The position numbers were made by a program, and so were the translations under genes. The notes beneath the pieces were generated by a model that saw nothing but the letters and a program-made list of their open reading frames with translations, made no database searches and was not told where the DNA came from. Shown in pieces: positions 46,203-55,851 of a stretch of DNA of 64,000 nt. This DNA comes from Lachnospiraceae bacterium (lineage in GTDB: Bacteria > Bacillota > Clostridia > Lachnospirales > Lachnospiraceae): positions 32,919 to 96,918 of the forward strand of contig JAIDFQ010000064.1 of assembly GCA_029054245.1 (NCBI GenBank), given 5' to 3'. Within the stretch, counting starts at the first letter, position 1, and each line of letters starts with the position of its first letter.

Positions 46203-46673
46203 TTACACCACCCCAGCTATCATTAGCGCTACGCCAAATACCGCCGCAATGGCAAGTACCAGCACTACCAAGTCCAACAGCACTCTGAGGATCACATTGA
46301 TCTTTCTGTTTGAAGAAATAGCTGCCGTCAGCATCATCCCAATAACTGCCATCGCACCTCCTATAGCGCCGTTTAAGAAGTTCAGGCAATGAAGAACGAT
46401 AAATATGTACGCCCATCCCGGCACCTTGACCGGAACATAGGTTTCGCCGGTAGCGCAATCCTTATTATCAATCACCAGAACAGATCCATTCATATTTCTT
46501 AAGTCCAAAAATGCCGTTTTGGATCCTATAGGAAACTCGTACTCTTCGTGAATCAGTCCGCTCTTCTTTCTATATTTTCTTAATTTGATATTTTCCCCAT
46601 TTACTGTCAGCTTTCTGCCCTTCAGCTCTACATTATACATTTGTTCGTCAATCTTTACGTTCCACAGTTTACT
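46203..46673 (-). CDS. Small membrane protein of unknown function
   Basis: 156 residues from the ATG at 46673 (GAGGGAG 9 nt upstream; the longer frame starts inside that region). The N-terminal half is a beta-rich soluble domain (LWNVKIDEQMYNVELKGRKL, then IKLRKYRKKSGL); the C-terminal half has two helix pairs. No family was recognised. It forms an operon with the DUF1189-like gene. Confidence 0.7.
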   Translation of the reverse strand, partial: SKLWNVKIDEQMYNVELKGRKLTVNGENIKLRKYRKKSGLIHEEYEFPIGSKTAFLDLRNMNGSVLVIDNKDCATGETYVPVKVPGWAYIFIVLHCLNFLNGAIGGAMAVIGMMLTAAISSNRKINVILRVLLDLVVLVLAIAAVFGVALMIAGVV

Positions 46674-46720
46674 CATGTCTTCTATCTCCCTCATAAATTG
46701 TTTATTTTATATCATTTTTT

Positions 46721-46751
46721 AAAGGCTGTCCACATTCCATGGGCAGCCTTT
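46721..46751. repeat. Inverted repeat between fba and the membrane operon
   Basis: AAAGGCTGTCCA (46721-46732) pairs with TGGGCAGCCTTT (46740-46751). It sits 30 nt after the fba stop and may act as its terminator, though the T-run is short. Confidence 0.45.
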
Positions 46752-46780
46752 TGCTTCAAGTATATCATTCAATATGTCAA

Positions 46781-47644
46781 TTAAGCCTTACCAATTGAAC
46801 CAAAAATTTCCATTTTTTCTTTTACAGTAGCTTTAATCGCCTCAAAACCAGGAGCAAGAAGCTTACGAGGGTCAAATCCTTTACCTTCCAAATCCTTACC
46901 TGCTTCGATATACTTACGTGTTGCTGCTGCAAAGGATAACTGGCATTCTGTGTTTACATTGATTTTTGCAACTCCTAAGGAAATTGCCTTCTGGATCATT
47001 TCTGTAGGGATGCCTGTACCTCCATGAAGAACAAGAGGCATATCACCTGTCAACTGCTGGATTGCATCCAACGTTTCAAAGGATAATCCCTGCCAGTTTT
47101 CAGGATATTTTCCATGAATGTTTCCGATACCAGCAGCCAGGAAATCGATTCCTAAATCTGCAATAGCTTTACATTCATTGGGGTCTGCGCATTCTCCCAT
47201 ACCGATTACGCCGTCTTCTTCTCCGCCAATAGAACCAACTTCTGCTTCGATGGAAATTCCCTTTGCATGTGCTGCTGCAACCAGTTCTTTTGTCTTTGCT
47301 ACGTTCTCATCGATTGGATAATGGGAACCATCAAACATAACTGACGAGAAACCAGCCTCGATACATTTGTAGCAGTGATCATAGCTACCGTGATCAAGAT
47401 GAAGCGCTACGGGAACTGTGATATTCTGATCTTTGATAAGACCATTCACCATACCAACTACAACATCATATCCACCCATGTACTTGCCTGCGCCCTCAGA
47501 TACGCCAAGGATAACAGGGGAATTGTTTTCCTGTGCTGTTAACAGGATGGCTTTTGTCCATTCAAGGTTATTGATGTTGAACTGACCAACTGCATAGTGA
47601 CCTGCTTTTGCTTTTTGAAGCATTTCTGTTGCTGATACTAACAT
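46781..47644 (-). CDS. fba: Class II fructose-bisphosphate aldolase
   Basis: 287 residues. Zinc ligands and motifs: VALHLDHGSYDHCYKCIEAG, SIEAEVGSIGGEEDGV, GIGNIHGKY and LVLHGGTGIP, then AKINVNTE. It cleaves fructose 1,6-bisphosphate in glycolysis, or tagatose bisphosphate in close relatives, but the size and the FNINNLEW start fit FbaA of Firmicutes. SD ACGGAGG; TATAAT at 47689-47694 (minus) is a likely -10. Monocistronic. Confidence 0.95.
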   Translation of the reverse strand: MLVSATEMLQKAKAGHYAVGQFNINNLEWTKAILLTAQENNSPVILGVSEGAGKYMGGYDVVVGMVNGLIKDQNITVPVALHLDHGSYDHCYKCIEAGFSSVMFDGSHYPIDENVAKTKELVAAAHAKGISIEAEVGSIGGEEDGVIGMGECADPNECKAIADLGIDFLAAGIGNIHGKYPENWQGLSFETLDAIQQLTGDMPLVLHGGTGIPTEMIQKAISLGVAKINVNTECQLSFAAATRKYIEAGKDLEGKGFDPRKLLAPGFEAIKATVKEKMEIFGSIGKA

Positions 47645-47743
47645 TTTATTTACCTCCGTTAAATTTATAACATTCCTAATCGTTTCCTATTATACCCTAT
47701 TCCTCATAAAAATGGAATATGAATTAAAAAGATTTGCTAATTT

Positions 47744-48646
47744 TTAGTTAGGAACCCTGATATCAAGCGCCTGCATTTTGTTATAGATTTCTACCTGTGT
47801 ATGTCTTCCGCCAAATTCTCCATCAAGAGTCCATGCGGTTTCTTCTTCAGACATAATTTTCAGTGCCTTCGTTTTAAAGCAATACATGCAGTCCGTATTG
47901 ATATTGCGGTTAATCAGCGCCGCCATAATCATATTTAGTTCAATTGGGTTTGAAGGCTTTTTGATTAGCGTGACCTCAAATTCCCCATCGTCCAGCTGTA
48001 CATATTTTCCGGTAATTCGCTTAAACCCTCCCACGGAAGTCGAGTTGGTAATCATGCCGAACAGAAACTCTCCCTCCACGGAAAGCTCTTCGCTTTCTAC
48101 CTTCATTTTGTAAGCCTTAATGGCAGAAAGCCGACGCATTCCTTCCAGAATATATGCCATATGTCCTAAAAGATTCTTAATATCCTGCGGGGTTTCATAG
48201 GACACATCCGTAAAAATTCCAAAAGCCGCAATATAGACAAAAATATCATCATTAAAGGCTCCCACATCACAGCTGAAGGTTTTTCCATCCACGATTGCCT
48301 GCGATGCGCTTATCATGTTTTTAGGAATGCGAAGACTATGGGCAAAATCATTGGTACTTCCTGCCGGCACATATCCAATCGGAATTTTCTCTTTGCACTG
48401 CATCATTCCCGTTACCACTTCGTCCAGCGTACCGTCCCCTCCACTGCACACAATAATGTCATAAGCCCCCTGCTTTTGCTCCTTCACCGCCGTCAGTCCG
48501 TCCCCCTTCGCCTGGGTCGGATAAACCGTCACCTCAAAGCCTGCTTTCGTAAATATGTCAATGATATCCAGCAGCTTGCTTCTGATCCTTGCTTTGCCGG
48601 CTTTGGGATTATAGATGAAAAGCATCTTTTTCTTCTCCATCGTCAT
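47744..48646 (-). CDS. YegS/DagK-family lipid kinase
   Basis: 300 residues. LFIYNPKAGKARIRSKL at the N-terminus and VCSGGDGTLDEVVTGM are the nucleotide-binding motifs of the diacylglycerol-kinase catalytic domain; GYVPAGSTNDFAHSL completes it. Family members phosphorylate diacylglycerol (DgkB) or related lipids at the membrane face. ATG at 48646 or ATG two codons later are both possible. Single gene. Confidence 0.88.
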   Translation of the reverse strand: MTMEKKKMLFIYNPKAGKARIRSKLLDIIDIFTKAGFEVTVYPTQAKGDGLTAVKEQKQGAYDIIVCSGGDGTLDEVVTGMMQCKEKIPIGYVPAGSTNDFAHSLRIPKNMISASQAIVDGKTFSCDVGAFNDDIFVYIAAFGIFTDVSYETPQDIKNLLGHMAYILEGMRRLSAIKAYKMKVESEELSVEGEFLFGMITNSTSVGGFKRITGKYVQLDDGEFEVTLIKKPSNPIELNMIMAALINRNINTDCMYCFKTKALKIMSEEETAWTLDGEFGGRHTQVEIYNKMQALDIRVPN

Positions 48647-48708
48647 TCTCCCTTCAACTTTTTATATAATCTGCTCACGATAAAACAACGGATGACACGC
48701 TCCGCGAT

Positions 48709-48736
48709 AAAAAAGAGCAAAGCCTGCGCTTTGCTC
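48709..48736 (-). terminator. Terminator of the hprK-to-HPr cluster
   Basis: Minus strand GAGCAAAGC, 4-nt loop, GCTTTGCTC, then TTTTTT. Confidence 0.9.
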
Positions 48737-48769
48737 CTATGTTCGATAAGGTTACCGGCGAAACAAACT

Positions 48770-49030
48770 TTACTTCTTTTCACCGCTTAAGTAGTCTTCC
48801 ATATCTTTCATTGCTTCCTGCTCGTCATTTCCATTCGTAATTACCGTTATGTCTTCCCCGTTGTCCAATGCAAGACTCATCATTCCCATAATGCTCTTTG
48901 CATTCACCTTTTTGCCGTCTGTTTCAATATAAACAGAGCTTTCATGCTGACTTGCCACCTGTACGAGCATTGCCACAGGTCTTGCCTCAAGTCCGCCGTT
49001 TAATTGAATCTTAATAGACTTTTGAATCAT
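48770..49030 (-). CDS. HPr-like protein lacking the PTS histidine (Crh-like)
   Basis: 86 residues. The HPr fold is clear, with Ser46 site NAKSIMGMMSLAL intact. The His15 loop, normally GLHARPA, reads GLEARPV here, so the phosphorelay His is Glu. This is the pattern of Crh: it cannot pass phosphate in the PTS but can be phosphorylated on Ser46 by HprK and act as a CcpA corepressor. hprK is in the same cluster, which supports this role. SD GGGAGGAGC. It is the last gene before a strong terminator. Confidence 0.88.
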   Translation of the reverse strand: MIQKSIKIQLNGGLEARPVAMLVQVASQHESSVYIETDGKKVNAKSIMGMMSLALDNGEDITVITNGNDEQEAMKDMEDYLSGEKK

Positions 49031-49045
49031 AATATTGCTCCTCCC

Positions 49046-49918
49046 TTATCCCTTAATCTTCTCAGCTATCTCACTGAGTTTTCGTAGTCTATGATTTACA
49101 CCGGACTTGCCTACCGGTGGATTAAGGTATCCTCCTAATTCCTGAAGAGAACTTTCTGGATGTTCAAGCCTCGCTTCTGCCATCTGCCTCAGATTATCCG
49201 GCAAATTAGACAAACCGTAATTTTTCTGTAAAAGTAAAATATCCTCTATCTGTTTTCCGGCAGCATTTACTGTCTTTGTAATATTCGCCGCCTCACAGTT
49301 CACCTGCCTGTTAACAGAGTTTCTTACTTCCTTTTCGATTCTGAGATTCTCAAGCAGCATCAAAGACAAATGCGCCCCCATGACATTTAAAAGATCAACA
49401 ATCCCTGCACCTTCCTTTAAATATACTACATGGTACTTTTTTCGTCTGACTATTTTAGCTTCAATCTCAAAGCTTCCTATTGCCTGTTGTATTTGCAATG
49501 CATGTGCTTCATTTTCACATACAAATTCCAGATGATACCCCTTCCTGGGATCGCTCATGGAACCAATGCATAAAAAAGCGCCCCGCAGAAAAGCTCTTCT
49601 GCAACAGCTGTTTTTTATAAGAAGCGGGTTTACTTCATCCGAAAGCGGATACAAATGCCCGCTCTCATCACAAACCTTAACTGCCTGTAAGATTCTGACT
49701 ACATCAACATTTATAATAAAGGTTTTCTTCAATAATGTAAAGTACTTTCTGAAAGCAAACAGATTTTCTGACGAAATATTAATTTCATCCTGCGTTTTTC
49801 CGTCCTCTTTTATTTTACATCCAAAATGAATAATTGCCGCTAATTCCGCAAGCTGGCAGTGTCTGGATTCCGGTATGACCTTTTCCAGTTCTTCCTTTAC
49901 ATCCGATGAAAATGACAT
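49046..49918 (-). CDS. whiA: DNA-binding protein WhiA
   Basis: 290 residues. N-terminal LAGLIDADG-like region (MSFSSDVKEELEKVIPESRH, CCRRAFLRGAFLCIGSMSDP) and C-terminal helix-turn-helix (LQELGGYLNPPVGKSGVNHRLRKL, of which PPVGKSGVNHR is diagnostic). WhiA affects cell division, chromosome segregation and, in some Gram-positives, sporulation. It lies between rapZ and the HPr-like gene, its usual place. Confidence 0.95.
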   Translation of the reverse strand: MSFSSDVKEELEKVIPESRHCQLAELAAIIHFGCKIKEDGKTQDEINISSENLFAFRKYFTLLKKTFIINVDVVRILQAVKVCDESGHLYPLSDEVNPLLIKNSCCRRAFLRGAFLCIGSMSDPRKGYHLEFVCENEAHALQIQQAIGSFEIEAKIVRRKKYHVVYLKEGAGIVDLLNVMGAHLSLMLLENLRIEKEVRNSVNRQVNCEAANITKTVNAAGKQIEDILLLQKNYGLSNLPDNLRQMAEARLEHPESSLQELGGYLNPPVGKSGVNHRLRKLSEIAEKIKG

Positions 49919-49936
49919 AGTTCTATCCTTTACTTC

Positions 49937-50800
49937 CTATACACCTTGTCCTACATCCCGGTGCGCAATCTTCACCCCGCACCCGTCGCAGTTCTTCATA
50001 CGCTCATACAATCTGTTCGCCAGCGTAACGCTCCTATGCTTGCCGCCGGTACATCCAATCCCAATCACCAGCTGGTATTTTCCTTCTTTGATATAATTAG
50101 GAATTAAAAACGCTATCATATCTGACAGTTTATCGATAAAGGTGTGCGCCTCCACAAACCCCATCACATAGTCCTGAACTTCCTGATCGTTTCCCGTCTT
50201 ATATTTCAGCTCATCTATATAAAAAGGATTGGGTAGAAATCTCACGTCAAAAACCAGATCCGCATCTGCAGGGATGCCATGTTTAAAACCAAATGAAAGA
50301 ATCGTCACCATAAGGCTGTTATATTCCTCATTCTGCACAAAAATCCTATCCAGTTCTTCCTTTAACTCTCTTGTCAACAGATTGGATGTATCGATCACAT
50401 AATCTGATTTGATCCTGATATCATTCAAAATCTCTCTTTCTTTTTTGATGCCGTCCTCGATCCGCCCACCCTGTGAGAGGGGATGCATTCTTCTAGTCTC
50501 TTTATAACGCTTTAACAGCGTCCGATCCCCCGCTTCCATAAACAAAATCTCAAAAACATAACCGTTTTCCCGTAGCTTCTCGAGTATCTTCTGGACATCT
50601 GCAAACGCCTGATCTGCACGCACATCCAGCCCCAGCGCGACCTTGCTCACCTCGCCTCCGGGTGTGGCAATCAATTCCACAAATTTTTCTATCAGGGGAA
50701 CCGGAAGATTATCTACACAATAAAATCCGGCATCCTCCAACATTCTAAGCGCTGTACTTTTGCCGCCGCCGCTCATACCTGTCACTACCACAAACCGCAT
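49937..50800 (-). CDS. rapZ: RapZ/YvcJ nucleotide-binding protein
   Basis: 287 residues. Walker A GMSGGGKSTALRMLED; the C-terminal domain ends with IGCTGGKHRSVTLANRLYE, the family signature. In E. coli RapZ is an RNase E adaptor controlling glmS sRNAs; in Firmicutes YvcJ is a GTPase/ATPase linked to cell-wall precursor and competence phenotypes. It follows murB by 11 nt in the conserved cluster. Confidence 0.95.
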   Translation of the reverse strand: MRFVVVTGMSGGGKSTALRMLEDAGFYCVDNLPVPLIEKFVELIATPGGEVSKVALGLDVRADQAFADVQKILEKLRENGYVFEILFMEAGDRTLLKRYKETRRMHPLSQGGRIEDGIKKEREILNDIRIKSDYVIDTSNLLTRELKEELDRIFVQNEEYNSLMVTILSFGFKHGIPADADLVFDVRFLPNPFYIDELKYKTGNDQEVQDYVMGFVEAHTFIDKLSDMIAFLIPNYIKEGKYQLVIGIGCTGGKHRSVTLANRLYERMKNCDGCGVKIAHRDVGQGV

Positions 50801-50811
50801 GCCGCGCCTCC

Positions 50812-51732
50812 TTAAAAATCACCCAGAAAAATCACTTCTGTTTCCAGGGCAACCCCAAACTTATCCTTCACTTTCTCCTGAACTTCCCAAATAACCTCTG
50901 CCACATCCGCCGCCGTAGCATTGCCGGTATTTACAACAAATCCACAATGCTTTTCAGAGACTCTGGCTCCGCCTATAGAGTAGCCCCTCAGCCCTGCGTC
51001 CATAATCAGTTTCCCTGCAAAATATCCTTCCGGTCTTTTGAAGGTGCTGCCGGCGCTTGCAAACTCAAGAGGTTGTTTCTCCCTTCTTTTTCTGGAAAGC
51101 TCTTCCATCGTCTGTAAAATTTCTTCCTTATTCCCCGGCTGTAAATGCATCAAAACCTCAAGCACCACGAAAGATCTGTTCTTAATGATACTGGTACGGT
51201 ATCCAAATTCCATAGCATCCCGATTAAGAACAAGAATCTCTCCCTGCTCGCTCATAACCGTCACTTCTTTTACAACCTGTTTCATTTCACCGCCATAGGC
51301 ACCGGCATTCATGACCACGCCTCCGCCTATCGTTCCAGGAATCCCAGATGCAAATTCCAAACCTGTAAGTCCGTTTTCCTGCGCATATCTTGCAACCTGG
51401 GATAAAAGCGCTCCGGCGCCTGCCCGTATGCAGTCGCCTTCCGCCTTCATGTCATTCATCCTGTTTCCTATCTGTAAAATGACTCCTTCATATCCCTTAT
51501 CCCCTACCAGCAAATTGCTTCCGTTCCCAAGTACAAAATAGGGAACCTCCACTTCTTTAAGGTATGGAATGATTTTTTCAAGCTGCCTGCCTTCACTGAT
51601 CCGTACCAGGCACCGCGCTTCTCCCCCCACGCGAAAAGTCGTATGCTTATACATCGGTTCATTTAGCAGAATATCTTCTTCCGGCACATGAACACGGATA
51701 AACTCATAAATAGCTGAACTGTTTTTTTCCAC
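50812..51732 (-). CDS. murB: UDP-N-acetylenolpyruvoylglucosamine reductase
   Basis: 306 residues, type II MurB without the extra loop of the E. coli enzyme. FAD segments LGNGSNLLVGDKGYEGVI and ASGIPGTIGGGVVMNAGAYGGE, then YRTSIIKN and SAGSTFKRP (catalytic Ser region) are present. It reduces the enolpyruvyl group to make UDP-MurNAc for peptidoglycan. It sits between glk and rapZ. Confidence 0.97.
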   Translation of the reverse strand: MEKNSSAIYEFIRVHVPEEDILLNEPMYKHTTFRVGGEARCLVRISEGRQLEKIIPYLKEVEVPYFVLGNGSNLLVGDKGYEGVILQIGNRMNDMKAEGDCIRAGAGALLSQVARYAQENGLTGLEFASGIPGTIGGGVVMNAGAYGGEMKQVVKEVTVMSEQGEILVLNRDAMEFGYRTSIIKNRSFVVLEVLMHLQPGNKEEILQTMEELSRKRREKQPLEFASAGSTFKRPEGYFAGKLIMDAGLRGYSIGGARVSEKHCGFVVNTGNATAADVAEVIWEVQEKVKDKFGVALETEVIFLGDF

Positions 51733-51755
51733 CTCTTCACCTGCTGTCTCATTTT

Positions 51756-52697
51756 TTAATTGATATCAGATATCAGCTTTGCAGCTCCATAAATACCCGC
51801 ATCATTTCCAAGTGTTGCAAGGGCAAATTTCACATCTCTATTGGCGTGGAAAACATTCTTTTCATAGGATGGCTTAATATAATCAAACAGCACTTCTCCA
51901 GCCTTCGACACACCGCCGCCTATTACAATAGTCTCAGGATTGATTACGCTGGCAATTACGGCAAGACCATCTCCTAAATATTTTCCAAACTCCTCTGCCA
52001 CTTCCATGGCAAGTTCATCTTTCATTTTAACACCGTTGAACACCGTCTTTGCAGAAACTTCTCCATTTCGGAGGATGCTGTCCTTATCGCTCTCCTTGAG
52101 TTTTTTGAGTGCCAGTCTCTTGATTCCTGTAGCGGAAGCATACTGCTCAAGACATCCTTTATTCCCACAGCCGCAGCTTTGTGTCTCACCATCCTGTACA
52201 TGGATGTGTCCAATCTCACCGCCGGCTCCGCCAACTCCGGTAAGCACTTTTCCTCCAATAATGATACCGCCGCCTACGCCTGTTCCAAGGGTCACTACAA
52301 TCAGGTCACTGCTTCCCTGACCGCCTCCCTTCCACATTTCGCCGAGGGCTGCCACATTTGCATCATTTCCTGCCATTACAGGTATATGCAAAAGATCCTC
52401 CAAAGTTTCCTTAATACTAAAGGTTCCCCATCCTAAGTTTACTGCTCTGTGTACGACGCCGTCACTGTCAATGGGACCGGGTGCGCCTACGCCTATCCCT
52501 GCGATATCCCCGTCTGAAAGCTGCTTTTGTGCCATCTTCCCCTTAATGCTCTCTGCTATATCAGGAAGAATCTTGCTTCCGCCCTCTTCTTTCCTTGTGG
52601 GAATCTCCCATTTTTCAAGAAGACTTCCCTCCGCATCAAAAAACCCCATCTTTACAGTTGTACCGCCAATGTCCACTCCAAAAATATACTTGCTCAT
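51756..52697 (-). CDS. glk: ROK-family glucokinase
   Basis: 313 residues. GVDIGGTTVKMG is the phosphate-binding start; GAPGPIDSDG, the sugar-binding GNDANVAALGE and VTLGTGVGGGII follow; the ROK zinc motif is CGCGNKGCLEQYASATG. It phosphorylates free glucose released from starch oligosaccharides. It lies between hprK and murB, a common clostridial order. Confidence 0.95.
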   Translation of the reverse strand: MSKYIFGVDIGGTTVKMGFFDAEGSLLEKWEIPTRKEEGGSKILPDIAESIKGKMAQKQLSDGDIAGIGVGAPGPIDSDGVVHRAVNLGWGTFSIKETLEDLLHIPVMAGNDANVAALGEMWKGGGQGSSDLIVVTLGTGVGGGIIIGGKVLTGVGGAGGEIGHIHVQDGETQSCGCGNKGCLEQYASATGIKRLALKKLKESDKDSILRNGEVSAKTVFNGVKMKDELAMEVAEEFGKYLGDGLAVIASVINPETIVIGGGVSKAGEVLFDYIKPSYEKNVFHANRDVKFALATLGNDAGIYGAAKLISDIN

Positions 52698-52760
52698 AAA
52701 AAAACCCTCTCTCTATCTTTATTATTTTTCTTACGTTTTATTCTTTTTCCAATGAAAAAC

Positions 52761-53708
52761 TTAATCATCATCCTCATCTTCATCACGTTTCCGTGTAAGG
52801 GATTCCTGCACTCTTCTGTATAATTCCTGCGCTGCGTTGTAACCCATCTTCTTCTGACGATGATTAATCGCCGCGGATTCACAGATAATGGCAAGATTTC
52901 GTCCCGGACGAATGGGAATATTATGACAAACCACCTTATTTCCAAGATATTCTGTGTATTCTTCCTCAAGACCAAGCCTGTCATATTCTTTTTCTTTATC
53001 CCAATCCTCGAGCCGGATAACCAGGTCTATATTCTGAGTATCCTTGACACTGGACACACCGAACAACGTCTTCACATCCACGATACCAATACCCCTCAAT
53101 TCAATAAAATGCTTCGTGATATCCGGCGCTGAACCTACCAACGTATCATCGCTCACCTTCCGTATTTCAACAGCATCATCCGTTACCAGACGGTGCCCTC
53201 TTTTAATCAACTCCAACGCCGCCTCCGACTTACCGATGCCGCTTTCACCTGTAATCAAAACGCCTTCGCCAAAAACATCCACCAGAACGCCATGGACTGA
53301 AATGCACGGCGCAAGTTTAACATTCAGCCATCTGATGATTTCAGCCATAAATGCAGAAGTTGCTTTCTTAGTCATCAGAATAGGCACCTTATTTTCAATT
53401 GCCGTCTCCATAAATAAATCATCCGGTTTCAACTCCCTGCAAAAGACAATTGCCGGTATATCACAGGAAAGAAGCCTGTTATAAATATCCTTTTTCCTTG
53501 CTTCCGGCAGCCCCTCCATATAGGTATATTCCACAAACCCGATCACCTGCAGTCTGGTCGCCTCGAAATGCTCAAAGTATCCTGCCATCTGGAGCGCCGG
53601 TCTGTTGATATCCGGCTGTGTGATCTTAATTTTGGAAATGTCCAGCTCAGGAGTCAGATTTTCTAATTTCATCTTTTCAATAATCTGCTCTAACTTTACG
53701 TTTGCCAT
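52761..53708 (-). CDS. hprK: HPr kinase/phosphorylase
   Basis: 315 residues. Walker A GESGIGKSEAALELIKRGH, the catalytic LVTDDAV and the signature IELRGIGIVDVKTLFG are present, with an N-terminal regulatory domain of about 130 residues. It phosphorylates Ser46 of HPr/Crh at high fructose bisphosphate, driving CcpA-mediated catabolite control. First of a six-gene cluster ending with the Crh-like gene; the tail is acidic (KRDEDEDDD). Confidence 0.97.
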   Translation of the reverse strand: MANVKLEQIIEKMKLENLTPELDISKIKITQPDINRPALQMAGYFEHFEATRLQVIGFVEYTYMEGLPEARKKDIYNRLLSCDIPAIVFCRELKPDDLFMETAIENKVPILMTKKATSAFMAEIIRWLNVKLAPCISVHGVLVDVFGEGVLITGESGIGKSEAALELIKRGHRLVTDDAVEIRKVSDDTLVGSAPDITKHFIELRGIGIVDVKTLFGVSSVKDTQNIDLVIRLEDWDKEKEYDRLGLEEEYTEYLGNKVVCHNIPIRPGRNLAIICESAAINHRQKKMGYNAAQELYRRVQESLTRKRDEDEDDD

Positions 53709-53812
53709 ACCCTCATTTTCCCTCCATCATTTATTTTTGCTTCAAATCCAAGCCAATATCTGTCGATATTGTAACATAAACCCCTTATAATCACAATCTC
53801 AAATACGAGGGC

Positions 53813-55699
53813 TTATGGCAAAACGGAACCATCATTGTGAAAAAAATCATAGATCCCTCTTGCCACAGTCTCCGGAATCTCATCCACTCCCGCAAGCATG
53901 TTTATATCTGCATTTTTTATTTCTTCAATGGATTTAAAGCGGCGCATCAACGCTTTTCTCCGGGACGGTCCCACACCGGGAATTTCATCCAGAACCGATT
54001 TGACCTGCGCTTTTGACCGCAGAGATCTATGGTATTCAATTGCAAATCTATGAGCCTCGTCCTGAATCCGGGTAATCAGCTTAAATCCCTCGCTGTTCCG
54101 GTCGATTTTTATTTCCTCATTGTTAAAATAAAGCCCCCTGGTATTATGATTGTCATCTTTTACCATGCCGCAGACTGGAATATTTAAGCGAAGCTCATCA
54201 AGAACCTGCAGCGCGATATTGACCTGCCCTTTTCCTCCGTCCATAAGAAGCAGGTCTGGGAATTTTGTAAAGCTGCCAAATTCCTTTTCAAGCTCCTTTT
54301 CCTCAAAAACCTTCTGTTCTTCCATTCCATGAAGAAATCTTCTGGTCAGAACCTCCTTCATGCAGGCGTAATCATCAGGACCAGACACCGTTTTGATTCT
54401 GAATTTTCTGTAATCACTGCGTTTCGGCTTTCCCTTTTCATAAACCACCATAGAACCTACATTTGCAAAACCGCTGATATTGGAGATATCGTAGGCCTCC
54501 ATGCGGCTTACTTCCTTAAGCCCCAAAAGACCGGCAATTTCTTTCACCGCACCAATGGTTCTTCCCTCTTCCCTACGGATCCGCTCCTTGTCTTGACTCA
54601 AAACTAACGCTGCATTTTTGGCAGCCAACTCCACTAGTTTTTCTTTGGTACCTATCTTCGGCACTTTAATATAGACCCTGCCGCCTCTCCTTCTGGTGAG
54701 CCACTGTTCAATTACATCCGTATCATCAATTTCTTCCTGAAGCATAAGTTCTCTGGGGATGAACGGTGTCCCCGCATAAAACTGTTTCACGAAGTCCAGC
54801 AAAATCTGTTTTTTAGGCATTCCCGACACGTGCGTCATATAGAAATGTTCTCTCCCAATTAGTTTTCCGTCCCTGATAAAGAAAACCTGAATCACTGCAT
54901 CCTTTTCCTCAACCGCCAGGGCAATGATGTCCTTATCCTCCCCGTCACTGTCGGTAATCTTCTGCTTGGAAGCAATCTGTTTTACGCTGTTATATAAGTC
55001 CCTGTATCTGGCAGCTTCCTCAAATTCCAACTTCTGTGCTGCCTCCTGCATTTTCTGTTCCAGTTCTTTCAGTGTATCCTGATAGCTTCCATTTAGAAAT
55101 TCCAGCGCCTTTCGGATTTGTTCCTGATACTGTTCCTTCGTTATATTTCCCTGACAAGGCGCCATGCATTGTTTAATATGATAATTAAGACAAGCCCTGT
55201 CATTGCCGCATTCTTTCGGAAGGCTTTTATTGCACGTCCGCAGATGATAAAGCTTATTAATCAGATCGATGGTATCCTTAACCGCAGCGGCACTGGTGTA
55301 AGGGCCAAAATACCTGGACTTGTCTTTTTTCATCTGACGAGAAAACAAGACCCTCGGATATGCTTCTCCCATGGTGACTTTAATGTACGGATAAGTCTTA
55401 TCATCCTTTAGCAGTGTATTATATTTGGGACTATGCTCTTTGATTAGATTGTTTTCTAAGACCAGCGCTTCCAGTTCCGAATCTGTGACAATATACTCAA
55501 AACGGCTGATCAAAGTCACCATCTTATCTATCTGGGGTCCCCTTCCGATATTTTTACGAAAATAAGATCTGACGCGGCTATGCAGATTGATTGCTTTGCC
55601 CACATAAATAATATTATCCTTGTCATCACGCATAATATAAACCCCAGGGCAGTTAGGGAGTTTTTTTAACTCTTCCTGTATATCAAATATCTGTTCCAT
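53813..55699 (-). CDS. uvrC: Excinuclease ABC subunit C
   Basis: 628 residues from the ATG at 55699 (GGGGA 7 nt upstream; the frame extends to a GTG without an SD). GIY-YIG nuclease [19 protein letters not shown] at the N-terminus, UVR motif ([16 protein letters not shown]) near residue 215, the RNase-H-like 5' nuclease domain ([11 protein letters not shown]), and C-terminal helix-hairpin-helix motifs ([16 protein letters not shown]). It makes both incisions in nucleotide excision repair. Confidence 0.97.
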   Translation of the reverse strand: MEQIFDIQEELKKLPNCPGVYIMRDDKDNIIYVGKAINLHSRVRSYFRKNIGRGPQIDKMVTLISRFEYIVTDSELEALVLENNLIKEHSPKYNTLLKDDKTYPYIKVTMGEAYPRVLFSRQMKKDKSRYFGPYTSAAAVKDTIDLINKLYHLRTCNKSLPKECGNDRACLNYHIKQCMAPCQGNITKEQYQEQIRKALEFLNGSYQDTLKELEQKMQEAAQKLEFEEAARYRDLYNSVKQIASKQKITDSDGEDKDIIALAVEEKDAVIQVFFIRDGKLIGREHFYMTHVSGMPKKQILLDFVKQFYAGTPFIPRELMLQEEIDDTDVIEQWLTRRRGGRVYIKVPKIGTKEKLVELAAKNAALVLSQDKERIRREEGRTIGAVKEIAGLLGLKEVSRMEAYDISNISGFANVGSMVVYEKGKPKRSDYRKFRIKTVSGPDDYACMKEVLTRRFLHGMEEQKVFEEKELEKEFGSFTKFPDLLLMDGGKGQVNIALQVLDELRLNIPVCGMVKDDNHNTRGLYFNNEEIKIDRNSEGFKLITRIQDEAHRFAIEYHRSLRSKAQVKSVLDEIPGVGPSRRKALMRRFKSIEEIKNADINMLAGVDEIPETVARGIYDFFHNDGSVLP

Positions 55700-55768
55700 T
55701 TTCCAATCCCCATTTATCACAGTTCACATCTGCATCTTAAATCAACGGCATTTCTGATAGTATGAAAT

Positions 55769-55800
55769 GGACATCATTACGAATACTCCTAATGATGCCC
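55769..55800 (-). terminator. Possible terminator of ftsH
   Basis: Not at the ftsH 3' end but in the ftsH-uvrC gap region near it: stem GGGCATCATTA/TAATGATGTCC on the minus strand, upstream of ftsH's stop (55852) by coordinates, then ATTTCAT. Since transcription runs to lower coordinates, it lies 52 nt past the ftsH stop. The T-run is weak. Confidence 0.45.
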
Positions 55801-55851
55801 ATCTTATCGTTTCCGTTTTCCGTCACTTAGCAGCTTATTTAAAAGCGCTTC

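Noticed and set aside
46721..46751. Strong intrinsic terminator for fba
   Set aside because: The stem is good but is not followed by a T-run on the minus strand, so it is listed only as an inverted repeat.
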